This document shows, one piece after another, positions 15,885 through 24,244 of a DNA stretch of 28,186 nucleotides. This stretch comes from an uncultured Coriobacteriaceae bacterium (GTDB taxonomy: Bacteria > Actinomycetota > Coriobacteriia > Coriobacteriales > QAMH01), in assembly GCA_902783925.1 (NCBI GenBank), contig CACZSV010000113.1:1-28186 (forward strand), given 5' to 3'. Position 1 is the stretch's first letter. Every line of letters starts with the position of its first letter. Below the pieces are notes generated by a model that was given only the letters and a program-made list of their open reading frames with translations, ran no database searches and had not been told where the DNA came from. The position numbers and the translations under genes are program-made.

Positions 15885-16748
15885 CTATTCTTCGCGTGCG
15901 GCAACGCGCGCGCTCAGAGCCGCAATAACTGGGCCCACGTCCTCTGGAACGGTGACCTTGATATTGTCACGTGGACCAGCGAACATAAGCACGCGACCAC
16001 CAATACGCTCGACCAAAGACGAATCGTCTGTACCCACAAAGCCATCGTACATTGCCGCCATATGCGCCCGTCTGTACATATCGGCCTTGAAGATCTGCGG
16101 TGTTTGCGCGACCCAAAACGCGCTTCTATCCGGCGTCCCCACGATCGATGAGCCGTCCACAACCTTGAGTGTGTCTATCGAGGGATGGCCCACTACGACG
16201 CCATCGACATCAATATTTCCCTTGAGCAGATTGAGGGCATGAATGATGAGCTCGTGGGTCACAAGCGGTCGGGCGCCGTCATGCACGGCAATATACTCGT
16301 ATGTGCTATCGATAGCATCCAAGCCGTTCATTGCCGACTCCTGGCGAATATTGCCCGATGCAACGAATTCGACAGGCGTAACGAACGGATACGGATCGAT
16401 GGCACAGCGGCAGTACTCCTCTTGACGCTCTTCTGGACACACAATGACGATATGCCCGACATCCGGAACCGCGTCGAATGCTTCTGCAGACCACGTAAGC
16501 ACCGGCTTTCCCAACACTTCGAACAGCTGCTTGCCACCGGGGTTGCCAAAGCGCTCGCCGAACCCTCCGGCAACTACAATCGCGGCGGTGGAGGCTTTCT
16601 TGGAAACACGCCCTTCAAGGGAGACGCTGGCGCTTTCAAGAGCGCTAATCTGATGCACAAATGCATCGACTTGCGCAGGGGTCAGCGCATCGGGCGTTGT
16701 CACGGGGTCGGTCCCAACGGGGAACGCGTCAGAAAATCGTTCGGTCAT
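15885..16748 (-). CDS. ispD: 2-C-methyl-D-erythritol 4-phosphate cytidylyltransferase
   Basis: 287 aa. Third step of the MEP pathway, joining MEP to CMP. The nucleotide-binding loop reads AAIVVAGGFGERFGNPGGKQ, with R66 and K73 in the catalytic places. VHDGARPLV, QTPQIFK, GTDDSSLVERIG and IKVTVPEDV follow as in the family. There is an unusual N-terminal extension of about 52 residues before the Rossmann core. The start is supported because its ATG overlaps the diadenylate cyclase stop as ATGA, a classic coupling junction. The usual PAAG is VVAGG here, so a related nucleotidyltransferase is a minor alternative, but adjacency to ispF argues for IspD. Confidence 0.93.
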   Translation of the reverse strand: MTERFSDAFPVGTDPVTTPDALTPAQVDAFVHQISALESASVSLEGRVSKKASTAAIVVAGGFGERFGNPGGKQLFEVLGKPVLTWSAEAFDAVPDVGHIVIVCPEERQEEYCRCAIDPYPFVTPVEFVASGNIRQESAMNGLDAIDSTYEYIAVHDGARPLVTHELIIHALNLLKGNIDVDGVVVGHPSIDTLKVVDGSSIVGTPDRSAFWVAQTPQIFKADMYRRAHMAAMYDGFVGTDDSSLVERIGGRVLMFAGPRDNIKVTVPEDVGPVIAALSARVAAREE

Positions 16749-17314
16749 CTTCGTCTCCCATCATATTGGGTATCCGAATCCGGCTGCATCTCTTCGATAC
16801 CCTTGAGCCTGGCAATTTCTCTATCGAGCACATCACGTGCATTTTCCAAGGCGAGTATCGTAGCGCTCACGTGGGAGTAGTCCTGATGCGCCCTGCCCAG
16901 AGTGCGCGATTCGCCGCCAAAATACAAATCTATAACGTTTCGACGCTGCGACACGGTGATGACCACGGCATCTGTTTCGACGCACACGCGCATCGCGGTC
17001 CGATGACGCATGCCCGTTTCTTTTGTTTCGAATGTAGCTGTGGGCGTGAGGTGTACGTTTGCACGCACGATGCGGCGCGCGTGCACATCAAGAAGAATGG
17101 CTCCATCCATCTTGGAAAGCTCGAAAAGCCTGTTGGGGGTGAACGCGACGTCAATCTCGAACCCGCCGCTACTCAATGCCATAACGTTTTCGAGGTCGCC
17201 AATACAAATCAGCGCCCCGTTATCCGCGGCTAAGATCATATCGAGGGCAGTGCGGAGGTCCGTGCTTGGCGCAACCATCTTGAGAACATCGTCCATGTTT
17301 TGGATGATTCCCAC
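16745..17314 (-). CDS. short DisA-type diadenylate cyclase (DAC domain only)
   Basis: 189 aa. It resembles the N-terminal catalytic domain of DisA, which makes c-di-AMP from two ATP. The motifs are intact: KMDGAILL (DGA at 70-72) and ETGMRHRTA (RHR at 103-105), also SQRRNVIDLYFGG. Full DisA is about 350-360 aa with a helical linker and a C-terminal helix-hairpin-helix DNA-binding domain. This protein stops just after the DAC domain (LENARDVLDREIARLKGIEE then a polar tail), at a stop codon coupled to ispD, so the missing part is not in a shifted frame. The start is GTG, with AAGGGG seven bases upstream. It lies between clpC and ispD, where disA lies in Bacillus, but radA is absent. Confidence 0.88.
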   Translation of the reverse strand: MGIIQNMDDVLKMVAPSTDLRTALDMILAADNGALICIGDLENVMALSSGGFEIDVAFTPNRLFELSKMDGAILLDVHARRIVRANVHLTPTATFETKETGMRHRTAMRVCVETDAVVITVSQRRNVIDLYFGGESRTLGRAHQDYSHVSATILALENARDVLDREIARLKGIEEMQPDSDTQYDGRRR

Positions 17315-17419
17315 GCTTCAACCCCTTCTTCTATGCCTCGACCTCTAGCTATGATAACACGCTGCGGACACCGGCTCGGCGATGCCCGCAGACAAGCTTC
17401 ATCTATGTTTGAAAAGTTC

Positions 17420-19990
17420 CTAATCGGCAGCCATATCTCCGCTCGTGCCGCCTGAGCTGCCGTTCGCAGATGGGGGCAGACCAAGATTGTGTTCTGCCGC
17501 GCTTTCGAGTGCAAGCGTCTCGCGCTGGCGCAACTTGGGAACCTCTCCCTTGCCTGGTGCAAACACAAGCTCGTCAGCCACAAAGTCGACGAGGATAATC
17601 GAGCCCTCTTTCCACTTGCCCTCGAGCACCTCCTCGGAAAGCGGATCCTCGATAAGACGCTGAATTGCACGCCGCAGCGGCCTTGCACCAAATGCCGCAT
17701 CCGTTCCCTTGGAAGCCACGTATTGCTTGGCGGCAAGCGTGAGCTCGATGCTCATACCCTGAGCAATGAGGCGCTGACGCAGGTCGTCGATCATGAGATC
17801 GATAATCTGAGCGATATCTTCGTCGGTAAGCGACTTGAAGACGATCGTCTCGTCAACGCGATTGAGAAACTCAGGCCGGAAGAGTTTCTTAAGCTCTGCC
17901 ATAACCGAATCGTGGATTTCCTTATCGGAAAGACCGCCCGTATTGGTAGTGGAAAAGCCCAGGGGATTCTCGCGCGTGATTTCACGCGCGCCCACATTGC
18001 TCGTCATGATGATGATAGCGTTGCGGAAGTCGACCTTGCGGCCCTGACCATCGGTAAGGTGCCCTTCTTCGAGAATCTGCAGCAAGACATTGAATACGTC
18101 GGGATGCGCTTTCTCGATTTCGTCGAAGAGTATGACCGAATACGGGCGTTGACGCACCGCTTTGGTCAGCTGACCACCCTCATCGTAGCCCACGTAGCCC
18201 GGAGGACTGCCTATAAGCCTGCTCACCGTATGCTTTTCCATGTATTCGGACATATCGAAACTGATAAGGGCGTCTTCCGTGCCAAAAAGGAATTCGGCAA
18301 GAGCCTTGGAAAGCTCGGTTTTGCCAACACCAGAGGGGCCGAGGAAAATGAACGAGCCCATTGGCCTGCGCGGGTCCTTCAGGCCAGCACGGCTACGGCG
18401 AATCGACTTCGATAGAGCGGTGACGGCTTCGTTTTGGCCGATGACTCGCTGATGCAGCACATCTTCCATGCGCAAGAGCTTTGCGGTTTCTGCCTCGGTG
18501 AGATTGGAGACGGGCACGCCAGTGGCGATGGAAACGACATCGGCAATCTGATCGACATCGACGGTTGCGACGTTGAGCGCAGCCTCTTCGCGCCATTTCT
18601 CCTCGAGTTCGGTACGCTGCTTGATAAGGTCCTTTTCGCTATCGCGAAGACGCGCCGCAGCCTCGTAGTCCTGATGGCCAACCGCTTCTTCTTTCTTGAG
18701 GCGCAGCTCTTTGAGCTGGTCGGAAACCTTTGCGATATCGGCGGGAACCGTCATATTCTTGATGCGCATGCGCGCGCCCGCCTCGTCGATGAGGTCAATT
18801 GCCTTATCGGGAAGAAAACGATCTTGCACATAGCGATTCGAGAGCTCGACCGCAGACTCGATGGCGGCATCGGTAAAGTGCACACGATGATGCGCCTCGT
18901 AATGGTCTTTGAGCCCGTTTAGAATCTGGATGGACTGCTCGATGGTCGGTTCCTCAACATTCACCGTCTGGAAGCGGCGGTTGAGCGCAGAATCCTTCTC
19001 TATGTGCTTGCGGTATTCATCGGTCGTAGTCGCGCCGATGACTTGGATTTCGCCGCGCGACAGCGGCGGCTTGAGTATTGCAGCCGCGTCTATCGAGCCT
19101 TCGGCACTGCCTGCGCCGATGAGCGTATGCATTTCGTCGATAAACAAGATGACGTTTCCGTCGTCTTTGACCTCTTTCACTACGTTCTTGAGGCGGTCTT
19201 CAAACTCGCCACGATACTTGGAGCCAGCGACAAGAGCAGAAACGTCCAATGTGACGATACGCTTGTCGCGCAAAACATCGGGTACCTGGCCATCTGCAAC
19301 GAGCTGTGCCAGTCCCTCGACAACGGCGGTTTTGCCAACGCCGGGATCACCGATAAGCAGTGGGTTGTTCTTGGTTCTACGGGAAAGAATCTGCTCGACA
19401 CGCTCGGTCTCTCGTTCACGACCGATAACAGGGTCAAGCTCGCCTTGCTGCGCAAGCATGGTGAGGTCGGTGCCGAATTCTTCGAGCGCTGAGCCCTGTT
19501 GCATACGGCCAGCTTGCTGCTGCGACCCCGGCGCGGCAAAAGGCACGGGGATAGGCGCGCTATTGATGAGCTCTGTCACCGCTTCGCGGACCTGAGTGTC
19601 TTCAACGCCCATATTAGTGAGCACCTGCATAGCTATGCCGTTGCCCTCGCGCACGATGCCGAGCAATAGGTGCTCGGTGGAAATATAGTTCTGGCCAAGC
19701 TGTAGCGTCTCGCGCAAAGCTCCTTCGAGCACGCGCTTAGCACGCGGTGTGAACGGAATATGACCCGCAGCCGCCGGGGACTCTTGGTCTGTAATCTCGC
19801 GAACCTGGCTTATCACCTCATCGTAGGTGACATTCAATCGCTGAAGAGCCTGCGCTGCAATGCCTTCGCCCTCGCGAATGAGGCCAAGCAGCAGATGCTC
19901 GGTACCCACATAGGGCTGCTCGAGATTGCGCGCCTCCTCTTGTGCGAGCACAAGCACACGACGCGCTTTATCGGTAAATTTTTCAAACAT
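17420..19990 (-). CDS. clpC: ATP-dependent Clp protease ATPase ClpC
   Basis: 856 aa, the unfoldase partner of ClpP. Domains in order: two Clp-N repeats (about 1-145), AAA-1 with GDPGVGKT (214-221), a UVR/coiled-coil middle region (about 423-460), and AAA-2 with GPSGVGKT (551-558) and a ClpP-docking LGF (in NPLGFSTTN). Length and the UVR motif distinguish ClpC from ClpB. The ATG at 19990 follows AGGAGG by ten bases and matches the family start MFEKFTDKARRV; an upstream in-frame ATG at 20029 would add 13 atypical residues. No ctsR, mcsA or mcsB precedes it, unlike Bacillus; lysS does. Confidence 0.98.
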   Translation of the reverse strand: MFEKFTDKARRVLVLAQEEARNLEQPYVGTEHLLLGLIREGEGIAAQALQRLNVTYDEVISQVREITDQESPAAAGHIPFTPRAKRVLEGALRETLQLGQNYISTEHLLLGIVREGNGIAMQVLTNMGVEDTQVREAVTELINSAPIPVPFAAPGSQQQAGRMQQGSALEEFGTDLTMLAQQGELDPVIGRERETERVEQILSRRTKNNPLLIGDPGVGKTAVVEGLAQLVADGQVPDVLRDKRIVTLDVSALVAGSKYRGEFEDRLKNVVKEVKDDGNVILFIDEMHTLIGAGSAEGSIDAAAILKPPLSRGEIQVIGATTTDEYRKHIEKDSALNRRFQTVNVEEPTIEQSIQILNGLKDHYEAHHRVHFTDAAIESAVELSNRYVQDRFLPDKAIDLIDEAGARMRIKNMTVPADIAKVSDQLKELRLKKEEAVGHQDYEAAARLRDSEKDLIKQRTELEEKWREEAALNVATVDVDQIADVVSIATGVPVSNLTEAETAKLLRMEDVLHQRVIGQNEAVTALSKSIRRSRAGLKDPRRPMGSFIFLGPSGVGKTELSKALAEFLFGTEDALISFDMSEYMEKHTVSRLIGSPPGYVGYDEGGQLTKAVRQRPYSVILFDEIEKAHPDVFNVLLQILEEGHLTDGQGRKVDFRNAIIIMTSNVGAREITRENPLGFSTTNTGGLSDKEIHDSVMAELKKLFRPEFLNRVDETIVFKSLTDEDIAQIIDLMIDDLRQRLIAQGMSIELTLAAKQYVASKGTDAAFGARPLRRAIQRLIEDPLSEEVLEGKWKEGSIILVDFVADELVFAPGKGEVPKLRQRETLALESAAEHNLGLPPSANGSSGGTSGDMAAD

Positions 19991-20106
19991 AGTGCAAACG
20001 CCTCCTAGAAAGGAGATAGAGAAATACATATGAAAGTATAGGCAAACACGCCTGTGGTCACGATGACGAGACGATGACGGCTAACCCACAGCGCAATGAC
20101 GACAAA

Positions 20107-20129
20107 CAGGGTACATTCAATACACCCTG
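20107..20129. promoter_or_regulatory. inverted repeat upstream of clpC, possible operator
   Basis: CAGGGT and ACCCTG flank 11 bases, making a 6+6 inverted repeat about 120 bases before the clpC start. A possible -10 TATACT lies downstream (20035-20040). It does not match CIRCE or the HspR inverted repeat. An operator role is a guess. Confidence 0.3.
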
Positions 20130-20209
20130 CCCCCCTTGTTTGCCTTGTGCGAATTGTCTGGAGGTATAGCGCGAGGCACGCGTGTTCCGGCGCAGTTCCG
20201 CACGAGCAA

Positions 20210-20273
20210 GGAGCGCCAACGGCGCTCCCACGCGAGCTCAGGACTGTTTGAGCGCGGGGCACACGCCCCGCGC
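20210..20273. other. two strong hairpins between lysS and clpC
   Basis: GGAGCGCC/GGCGCTCC (20210-20228) and GCGCGGGGC/GCCCCGCGC around ACAC (20252-20273) are both perfect stems. They begin 36 bases after the lysS stop and lack a clear U-tract. The text between them (GAGCTCAGGACTGTTTGAGCG) resembles the inner part of the repeats at 3104-3255 and 15224-15387, so this may be a diverged third member, or a GC-rich terminator. Confidence 0.4.
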
Positions 20274-20309
20274 GTAAAGCCCCCTGCAATCCAGGCAAGT
20301 GCTGAATGA

Positions 20310-21803
20310 TTACGACGCTTCTGGTCGCATGAAGGGGAAAAGCAGCACGTCTCGGATGGAGGGATTGTCGGTCAGGAGCATGACCAGACGATCCATGCCA
20401 ATGCCGATGCCACCCGCTGGTGGCATGCCATATTCGAGCGCGCGGATATAGTCCTTATCGTAATCCATCGCTTCTTCGTCACCCGCTGCCTTGGCCTGCA
20501 TCTGAGCGGCAAAGCGCTCTTCCTGGTCAACAGGATCATTGAGCTCAGAAAACGCGTTCGCATACTCGTGACCGCAGATGAACAGCTCGAACCTCCAGGT
20601 GAGCTCTGGATTATCCGCCTTCTTCTTGGCAAGCGGGCTAATCTCGAGCGGATGATCGGTCACGAAGGTGGGCTCGATAATCGAGTCTTCCACCAGCTCT
20701 TCGAAAAGCTCGGAGATGAGCTTGCCCTTGCCCCATGATTTCTGCACTTCGATACCGTGCTTTTTCGCAAGGCAGCGCAAATCCTCAACGCTGCGATCGA
20801 ATGAGACGTCTTCACCAGCCGCTTCGCTCGTCAGCTCCATCATGGTTGCACGCCTGAATGGCTTGGAGAAATCGAGCTCATGACCCTGATAGCTACACTG
20901 CAGCGATCCATTTGCCGCCTGGGCAGCTGCCCTGAAAACGCCTTCGCAAAGATCCATCATGCCCTCAAGGTCACTGAAAGCACAGTATGCCTCGAGCGTG
21001 GTGAACTCAGGGTTATGCGTTAAATCCATTCCCTCGTTACGAAAACAGCGGTTGATCTCGAACACGCGATCGAACCCGCCCACGAGCAGGCGCTTGAGAT
21101 AGAGCTCGGGTGCGATACGCAAATAGACTTCCATATCGAGCGCATTGAAATGAGCTGTGAAGGGTTTTGCGGTGGCGCCTCCGGCAAGCGGATGAAGCAT
21201 GGGCGTCTCAACCTCGAGATAGCCCTGATCCTCGCAATACCTGCGCACGGCAGCCGTAATGCGGCTGCGCGCAATAAAGGTGTCTTTTACCTCGTCGTTG
21301 ACCGTGAGATCGACATAGCGTTGGCGATACCGCGTTTCCTTGTCTGCAAGGCCATGGAACTTCTCCGGCAAGGGGCGAAGCGATTTGGAGAGCAGCGTGA
21401 TTGCGCTCGGAGCAACGGAAAGCTGGCCGCGGCGAGTGCGCATCACGGCGCCCTCTGCACCAATCCAGTCTCCTATGTCGAGCTCTTTTATCTGTTCGAA
21501 GGCCTCCTCGCCCACGTTGTTGATGCGCACAAACAGCTGCAAGTTGCCCGTAGCATCCTTGATAACCACGAACATAATCTTGCCCTGACGGCGGATTGCC
21601 ATGATGCGGCCTGCGACCTTCACCATGTCTTCGGTCGTAGCTCCGTCTTCGAGCTCCGCATAGCGCTCTTCAAGGTCGCTTGTGTGGTCCGTGTAGTCAA
21701 AGCGGTCGCCATATGGCTGCTCACCTGCATCGATGAGTGCTTGGCGTTTATTACGACGAACTTCGATCGGGTCGTCGATTACCTCGAGATCATCCTGTTC
21801 CAT
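20310..21803 (-). CDS. lysS: lysyl-tRNA synthetase, class II
   Basis: 497 aa. The N-terminal OB-fold anticodon-binding domain (about 60-170) has VAGRIMAIRRQGKIMFVVIKD. The class II catalytic core shows motif 2 (FRNEGMDLTHNPEFTTLEAY) and motif 3 (GGIGIGMDRLVMLLTD). The start ATG at 21803 lies two bases after the greA stop, so greA and lysS form one transcript. This pairing is common in Actinobacteria and Firmicutes. Confidence 0.98.
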   Translation of the reverse strand: MEQDDLEVIDDPIEVRRNKRQALIDAGEQPYGDRFDYTDHTSDLEERYAELEDGATTEDMVKVAGRIMAIRRQGKIMFVVIKDATGNLQLFVRINNVGEEAFEQIKELDIGDWIGAEGAVMRTRRGQLSVAPSAITLLSKSLRPLPEKFHGLADKETRYRQRYVDLTVNDEVKDTFIARSRITAAVRRYCEDQGYLEVETPMLHPLAGGATAKPFTAHFNALDMEVYLRIAPELYLKRLLVGGFDRVFEINRCFRNEGMDLTHNPEFTTLEAYCAFSDLEGMMDLCEGVFRAAAQAANGSLQCSYQGHELDFSKPFRRATMMELTSEAAGEDVSFDRSVEDLRCLAKKHGIEVQKSWGKGKLISELFEELVEDSIIEPTFVTDHPLEISPLAKKKADNPELTWRFELFICGHEYANAFSELNDPVDQEERFAAQMQAKAAGDEEAMDYDKDYIRALEYGMPPAGGIGIGMDRLVMLLTDNPSIRDVLLFPFMRPEAS

Positions 21804-21805
21804 GA

Positions 21806-22285
21806 TTAATAGCCGACCTTCACAAGCGTGAACTTCATCTTGCGGCCCGTCGGTCCCTCATATTCGATGACGTCGCCCTTTTTATGGCCGAGTACAGCAG
21901 CGCCCACGGGAGATTCGTTGGAAATCTTGCCTGCTGCGGTATCTGCCTCTGCACCTCCAACGATGGTAAAAACGCGCTCGCGATCGTTTTCATCGACGAG
22001 CGTAACCGTCGAGCCGATGACGACTTTCTTGCCCTTCTTGGGGGCATTGACGATCTGCGCGTTTGCGAGAATCTGATTGATTTCGGAAATACGCTGCTCG
22101 ATGAACGCCTGCTCGTTTTTCGCATCGTCGTACTCGGAATTCTCGGAGATATCACCGAATTCGCGTGCGATGCGAATCCGCTCGCCAACCTCATCGCGCT
22201 TTTCGTTTTCGAGATAACGGAGCTCTTCTTCGAGCTTTTCTTTGCCTTCGATGGTCAAAACTACATCGTTTGCGCTAGCAGCCAT
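21806..22285 (-). CDS. greA: transcription elongation factor GreA
   Basis: 159 aa. It rescues backtracked RNA polymerase by stimulating transcript cleavage. The N-terminal coiled coil has LTIEGKEKLEEELRYLEN and, near the tip, the acidic pair in GDISENSEYDDAKNEQ. The C-terminal FKBP-like domain has GSTVTLVDEND and ISNESPVGAAVLGHKKGD. GGAGC lies before the ATG at 22285. A 7-bp stem GCGGCGT/ACGCCGC (22318-22349) separates it from tatA. Confidence 0.98.
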   Translation of the reverse strand: MAASANDVVLTIEGKEKLEEELRYLENEKRDEVGERIRIAREFGDISENSEYDDAKNEQAFIEQRISEINQILANAQIVNAPKKGKKVVIGSTVTLVDENDRERVFTIVGGAEADTAAGKISNESPVGAAVLGHKKGDVIEYEGPTGRKMKFTLVKVGY

Positions 22286-22375
22286 TTCTCTTTGCTCCTT
22301 TTCGACTCCACAAACACGCGGCGTACACGAATCTCATCGCACACGCCGCTCGTCTCTTGCTTGATAAGCGATACG

Positions 22376-22675
22376 CTACTCGGCCTTCTCGGCTTCTTTT
22401 TGCTCGCCTGGTTCTTCGACCTGGACCTCTTCAGCCTCAGCTTCCGGCTCAGGCTCGCCGGCCTCTTCTTGAGCGTCTGCCTCGACTTCTTTTGCCTCGT
22501 CTTTGCCATCTTTGTTCTTCTTGCCGCCGTCCATGCCGTCGCGCATGCTTTTAACCGTACGACCGATGGCATTGCCGAGCTTTGGCAGATTTTTGGGGCC
22601 AAAAATCAGAAGAACCACTAGCAGAATGATGATTAACTCAGGTACGCCGATGCCTCCTAAGAAGGGAATCCTCAT
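22376..22675 (-). CDS. tatA: Sec-independent translocase component TatA
   Basis: 99 aa. A short N-terminal membrane helix (VPELIIILLVVLLIFGPKNLPKLG) is followed by an amphipathic helix (GNAIGRTVKSMRDG) and a long acidic, Glu-rich tail. The FGPKxLPKLG hinge is diagnostic of TatA/E. GGAGG precedes the ATG at 22675 by five bases; an adjacent in-frame ATG at 22678 would add one Met. No tatB or tatC is in the window. A gene encoding a Tat-type signal peptide lies two genes upstream (22923-24023). Confidence 0.93.
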   Translation of the reverse strand: MRIPFLGGIGVPELIIILLVVLLIFGPKNLPKLGNAIGRTVKSMRDGMDGGKKNKDGKDEAKEVEADAQEEAGEPEPEAEAEEVQVEEPGEQKEAEKAE

Positions 22676-22754
22676 CATATCCTCCAAAAAAGATGTGTCT
22701 GACTACTGCATGACAGCGTCTGCAAGACTACCATTTCTTGTATCAAATTCAAAT

Positions 22755-22784
22755 AAAAGGGGCCCCGCATAAGCGGAAACCCCC
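22755..22784 (-). terminator. intrinsic terminator after tRNA-Pro
   Basis: On the minus strand a GGGG/CCCC plus CCGC/GCGG stem around TTAT is followed by TTTTATTT. It lies about 12 bases after the tRNA-Pro CCA. Confidence 0.75.
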
Positions 22785-22795
22785 TATTTTCTTCG

Positions 22796-22872
22796 TGGTC
22801 GGGATGACTGGATTCGAACCAGCGACCTCTCACTCCCGAAGCGAGCGCTCTACCAAGCTGAGCCACATCCCG
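22796..22872 (-). tRNA. tRNA-Pro (anticodon CGG)
   Basis: Acceptor CGGGATG/CATCCCG, anticodon loop TTCGGGA giving CGG, T-arm GGTTCGAATCC, discriminator A and encoded CCA. Confidence 0.96.
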
Positions 22873-22887
22873 AATGCGCGGTGACAA

Positions 22888-22896
22888 ATTCTAGCA
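22888..22896 (-). promoter_or_regulatory. extended -10 of tRNA-Pro
   Basis: TGCTAGAAT on the minus strand, 15 bases before the mature tRNA. It resembles the TGCTAGTAT boxes of the two NlpC/P60 genes. No good -35 box is visible. Confidence 0.45.
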
Positions 22897-22922
22897 GATT
22901 ATCTCTCGCGTGCGAGGATAAT

Positions 22923-24023
22923 TTAGAATCTCAGCGCTGCAGTCCAGCTTCCGCGGCAGCTTTCGACCACACCCCAGCGCGAGCCCATCGCCTCGATGGC
23001 GTTGATGCCACCCGTTGAGATGCCCACATGGCCCGATTTGTACAGAACGTCGCCGGGCTGAGCTTCGCTCGGACTAAAGCGGGCAGAAGCGCACGAATAC
23101 ATCGACTCGGTGTAGTGGGGGAGACTGATGCCGATCTGAGCATAGCACCAGGCCACGAGACCGGAACAGTCGAACGCATCAGGACCGGATGCGCCCCAGA
23201 CGTACGGGCATCCAATGCGCGACGCCGCATAGTCGACGACACTGCCGTTGGCCGGCAGGCTCGAAGCAGCGCCGCTGGAATAAGAAGACGATTCGCCGGA
23301 GTCTCCGTCATCGCCTCCTGCGTCTCCATTCGATGCGGGAGCAGCCTGAGTAACCGAGGGCGCGTACGCCCGCGCAGCAGCAGCGCTTGCAGCAGCAGCT
23401 GCCGCTTCTTCCTGCGCAAGCAACTCCTGGTATTCCGCACTGAGGCTGTTGTAGAGGTTGTCGTACTGGGACTGGCGCGTTTGTACTTCGTTCATGTACG
23501 ACTCGGCGTTGGCAAGCTGTAGGCGCGCTTCGTCTTGCTGCGCAACAAGTTCCTGATGAGCGGATTCGAGCGTGGATTTCGCGACCTTGGTACTTGCGAC
23601 GAGATCGGCGTCTTCTTCGTTGAGCGTGTTGAGCGTATCCCACACCGTTGCAAAATCGTCGAACGACGCGGCTCCCAGCAGCACGTCGAGGTAGCTCGTG
23701 GATCCGCTGCGATACATCGCGATTGCACGGGTATCGAGCCTTCCCTGTAGCGAATCGAGCTTGGTGGTCATGGCATCGATTGTCGCCTGCGCTTCGTCCA
23801 CCTTGGCAGTTGCCGCGTTATAGGCATCCATCGCCTGGTTATACCTATCGCCTGCGGCGCTGACCTCCTCGGCCATGGAATCGAGCTCTGCTTTGACGCT
23901 TTGCACCTCTGCCTTCTTTTCTGCAGAAGTAACGGCAAGCGCACTCGTGGGATGCAACGAGCATAAGGCTCCAAATGTCAAAGCGCTTCCTACAAAAGCT
24001 CTACGATTCAATTTGGCTGACAT
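22923..24023 (-). CDS. secreted NlpC/P60 endopeptidase, Tat-type signal
   Basis: 366 aa, a CwlO/PcsB-like cell-wall hydrolase. The N-terminus MSAKLNRRAFVGSALTF has the twin-arginine pattern RRxFV followed by a hydrophobic stretch ending TSALA. Residues about 35-210 form a long coiled coil with the YRSGSTSYLDVLLGAASFDDF block typical of CwlO/PcsB proteins. A low-complexity Ala/Ser/Gly linker leads to a C-terminal NlpC/P60 domain with catalytic C286 (FDCSGLV), H332 (GHVGI) and E344 in the third position. It would cleave stem peptides of peptidoglycan. GGGGG lies seven bases before the ATG. It is a paralogue of the next gene upstream. FtsEX control is possible by analogy; no ftsEX is nearby. Confidence 0.9.
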   Translation of the reverse strand: MSAKLNRRAFVGSALTFGALCSLHPTSALAVTSAEKKAEVQSVKAELDSMAEEVSAAGDRYNQAMDAYNAATAKVDEAQATIDAMTTKLDSLQGRLDTRAIAMYRSGSTSYLDVLLGAASFDDFATVWDTLNTLNEEDADLVASTKVAKSTLESAHQELVAQQDEARLQLANAESYMNEVQTRQSQYDNLYNSLSAEYQELLAQEEAAAAAASAAAARAYAPSVTQAAPASNGDAGGDDGDSGESSSYSSGAASSLPANGSVVDYAASRIGCPYVWGASGPDAFDCSGLVAWCYAQIGISLPHYTESMYSCASARFSPSEAQPGDVLYKSGHVGISTGGINAIEAMGSRWGVVESCRGSWTAALRF

Positions 24024-24079
24024 TCATATACCCCCATGTTGCTACAAAAGAAATATGATTTGGGCGTGTAATGGGTGAC

Positions 24080-24088
24080 ATACTAGCA
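24080..24088 (-). promoter_or_regulatory. extended -10 of the Tat-type NlpC/P60 gene
   Basis: TGCTAGTAT on the minus strand, about 57 bases before the start codon, with only a poor -35 (TTCGAC, 16 bases upstream). Confidence 0.45.
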
Positions 24089-24182
24089 TCCGTTTTCTCT
24101 GGTCGAAAAAAGCACATCGTTCGACCACACTTTAATCACATTCAATTGACAACAGAATAAAAGCGCTTGCTTAATTCAAGCT

Positions 24183-24209
24183 AAAACAGGCGGTCAAACC
24201 GCCTGTTTT
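24183..24209 (-). terminator. intrinsic terminator of the Sec-type NlpC/P60 gene
   Basis: AAAACAGGCGGT pairs perfectly with ACCGCCTGTTTT around a 3-base loop, giving a U-run. It lies about 35 bases after the stop at 24245. The rest of the 24024-24244 gap holds the promoter of the next gene. Confidence 0.85.
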
Positions 24210-24244
24210 ACGAAAATACAATGTGAATTTTTCGCTTTGGTGTA

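Noticed and set aside
17340..17400. Hairpin CTGCGG/CCGCAG after clpC as a terminator
   Set aside because: The stem is interrupted by a long loop and no U-tract follows; read-through into the cyclase gene seems equally likely.
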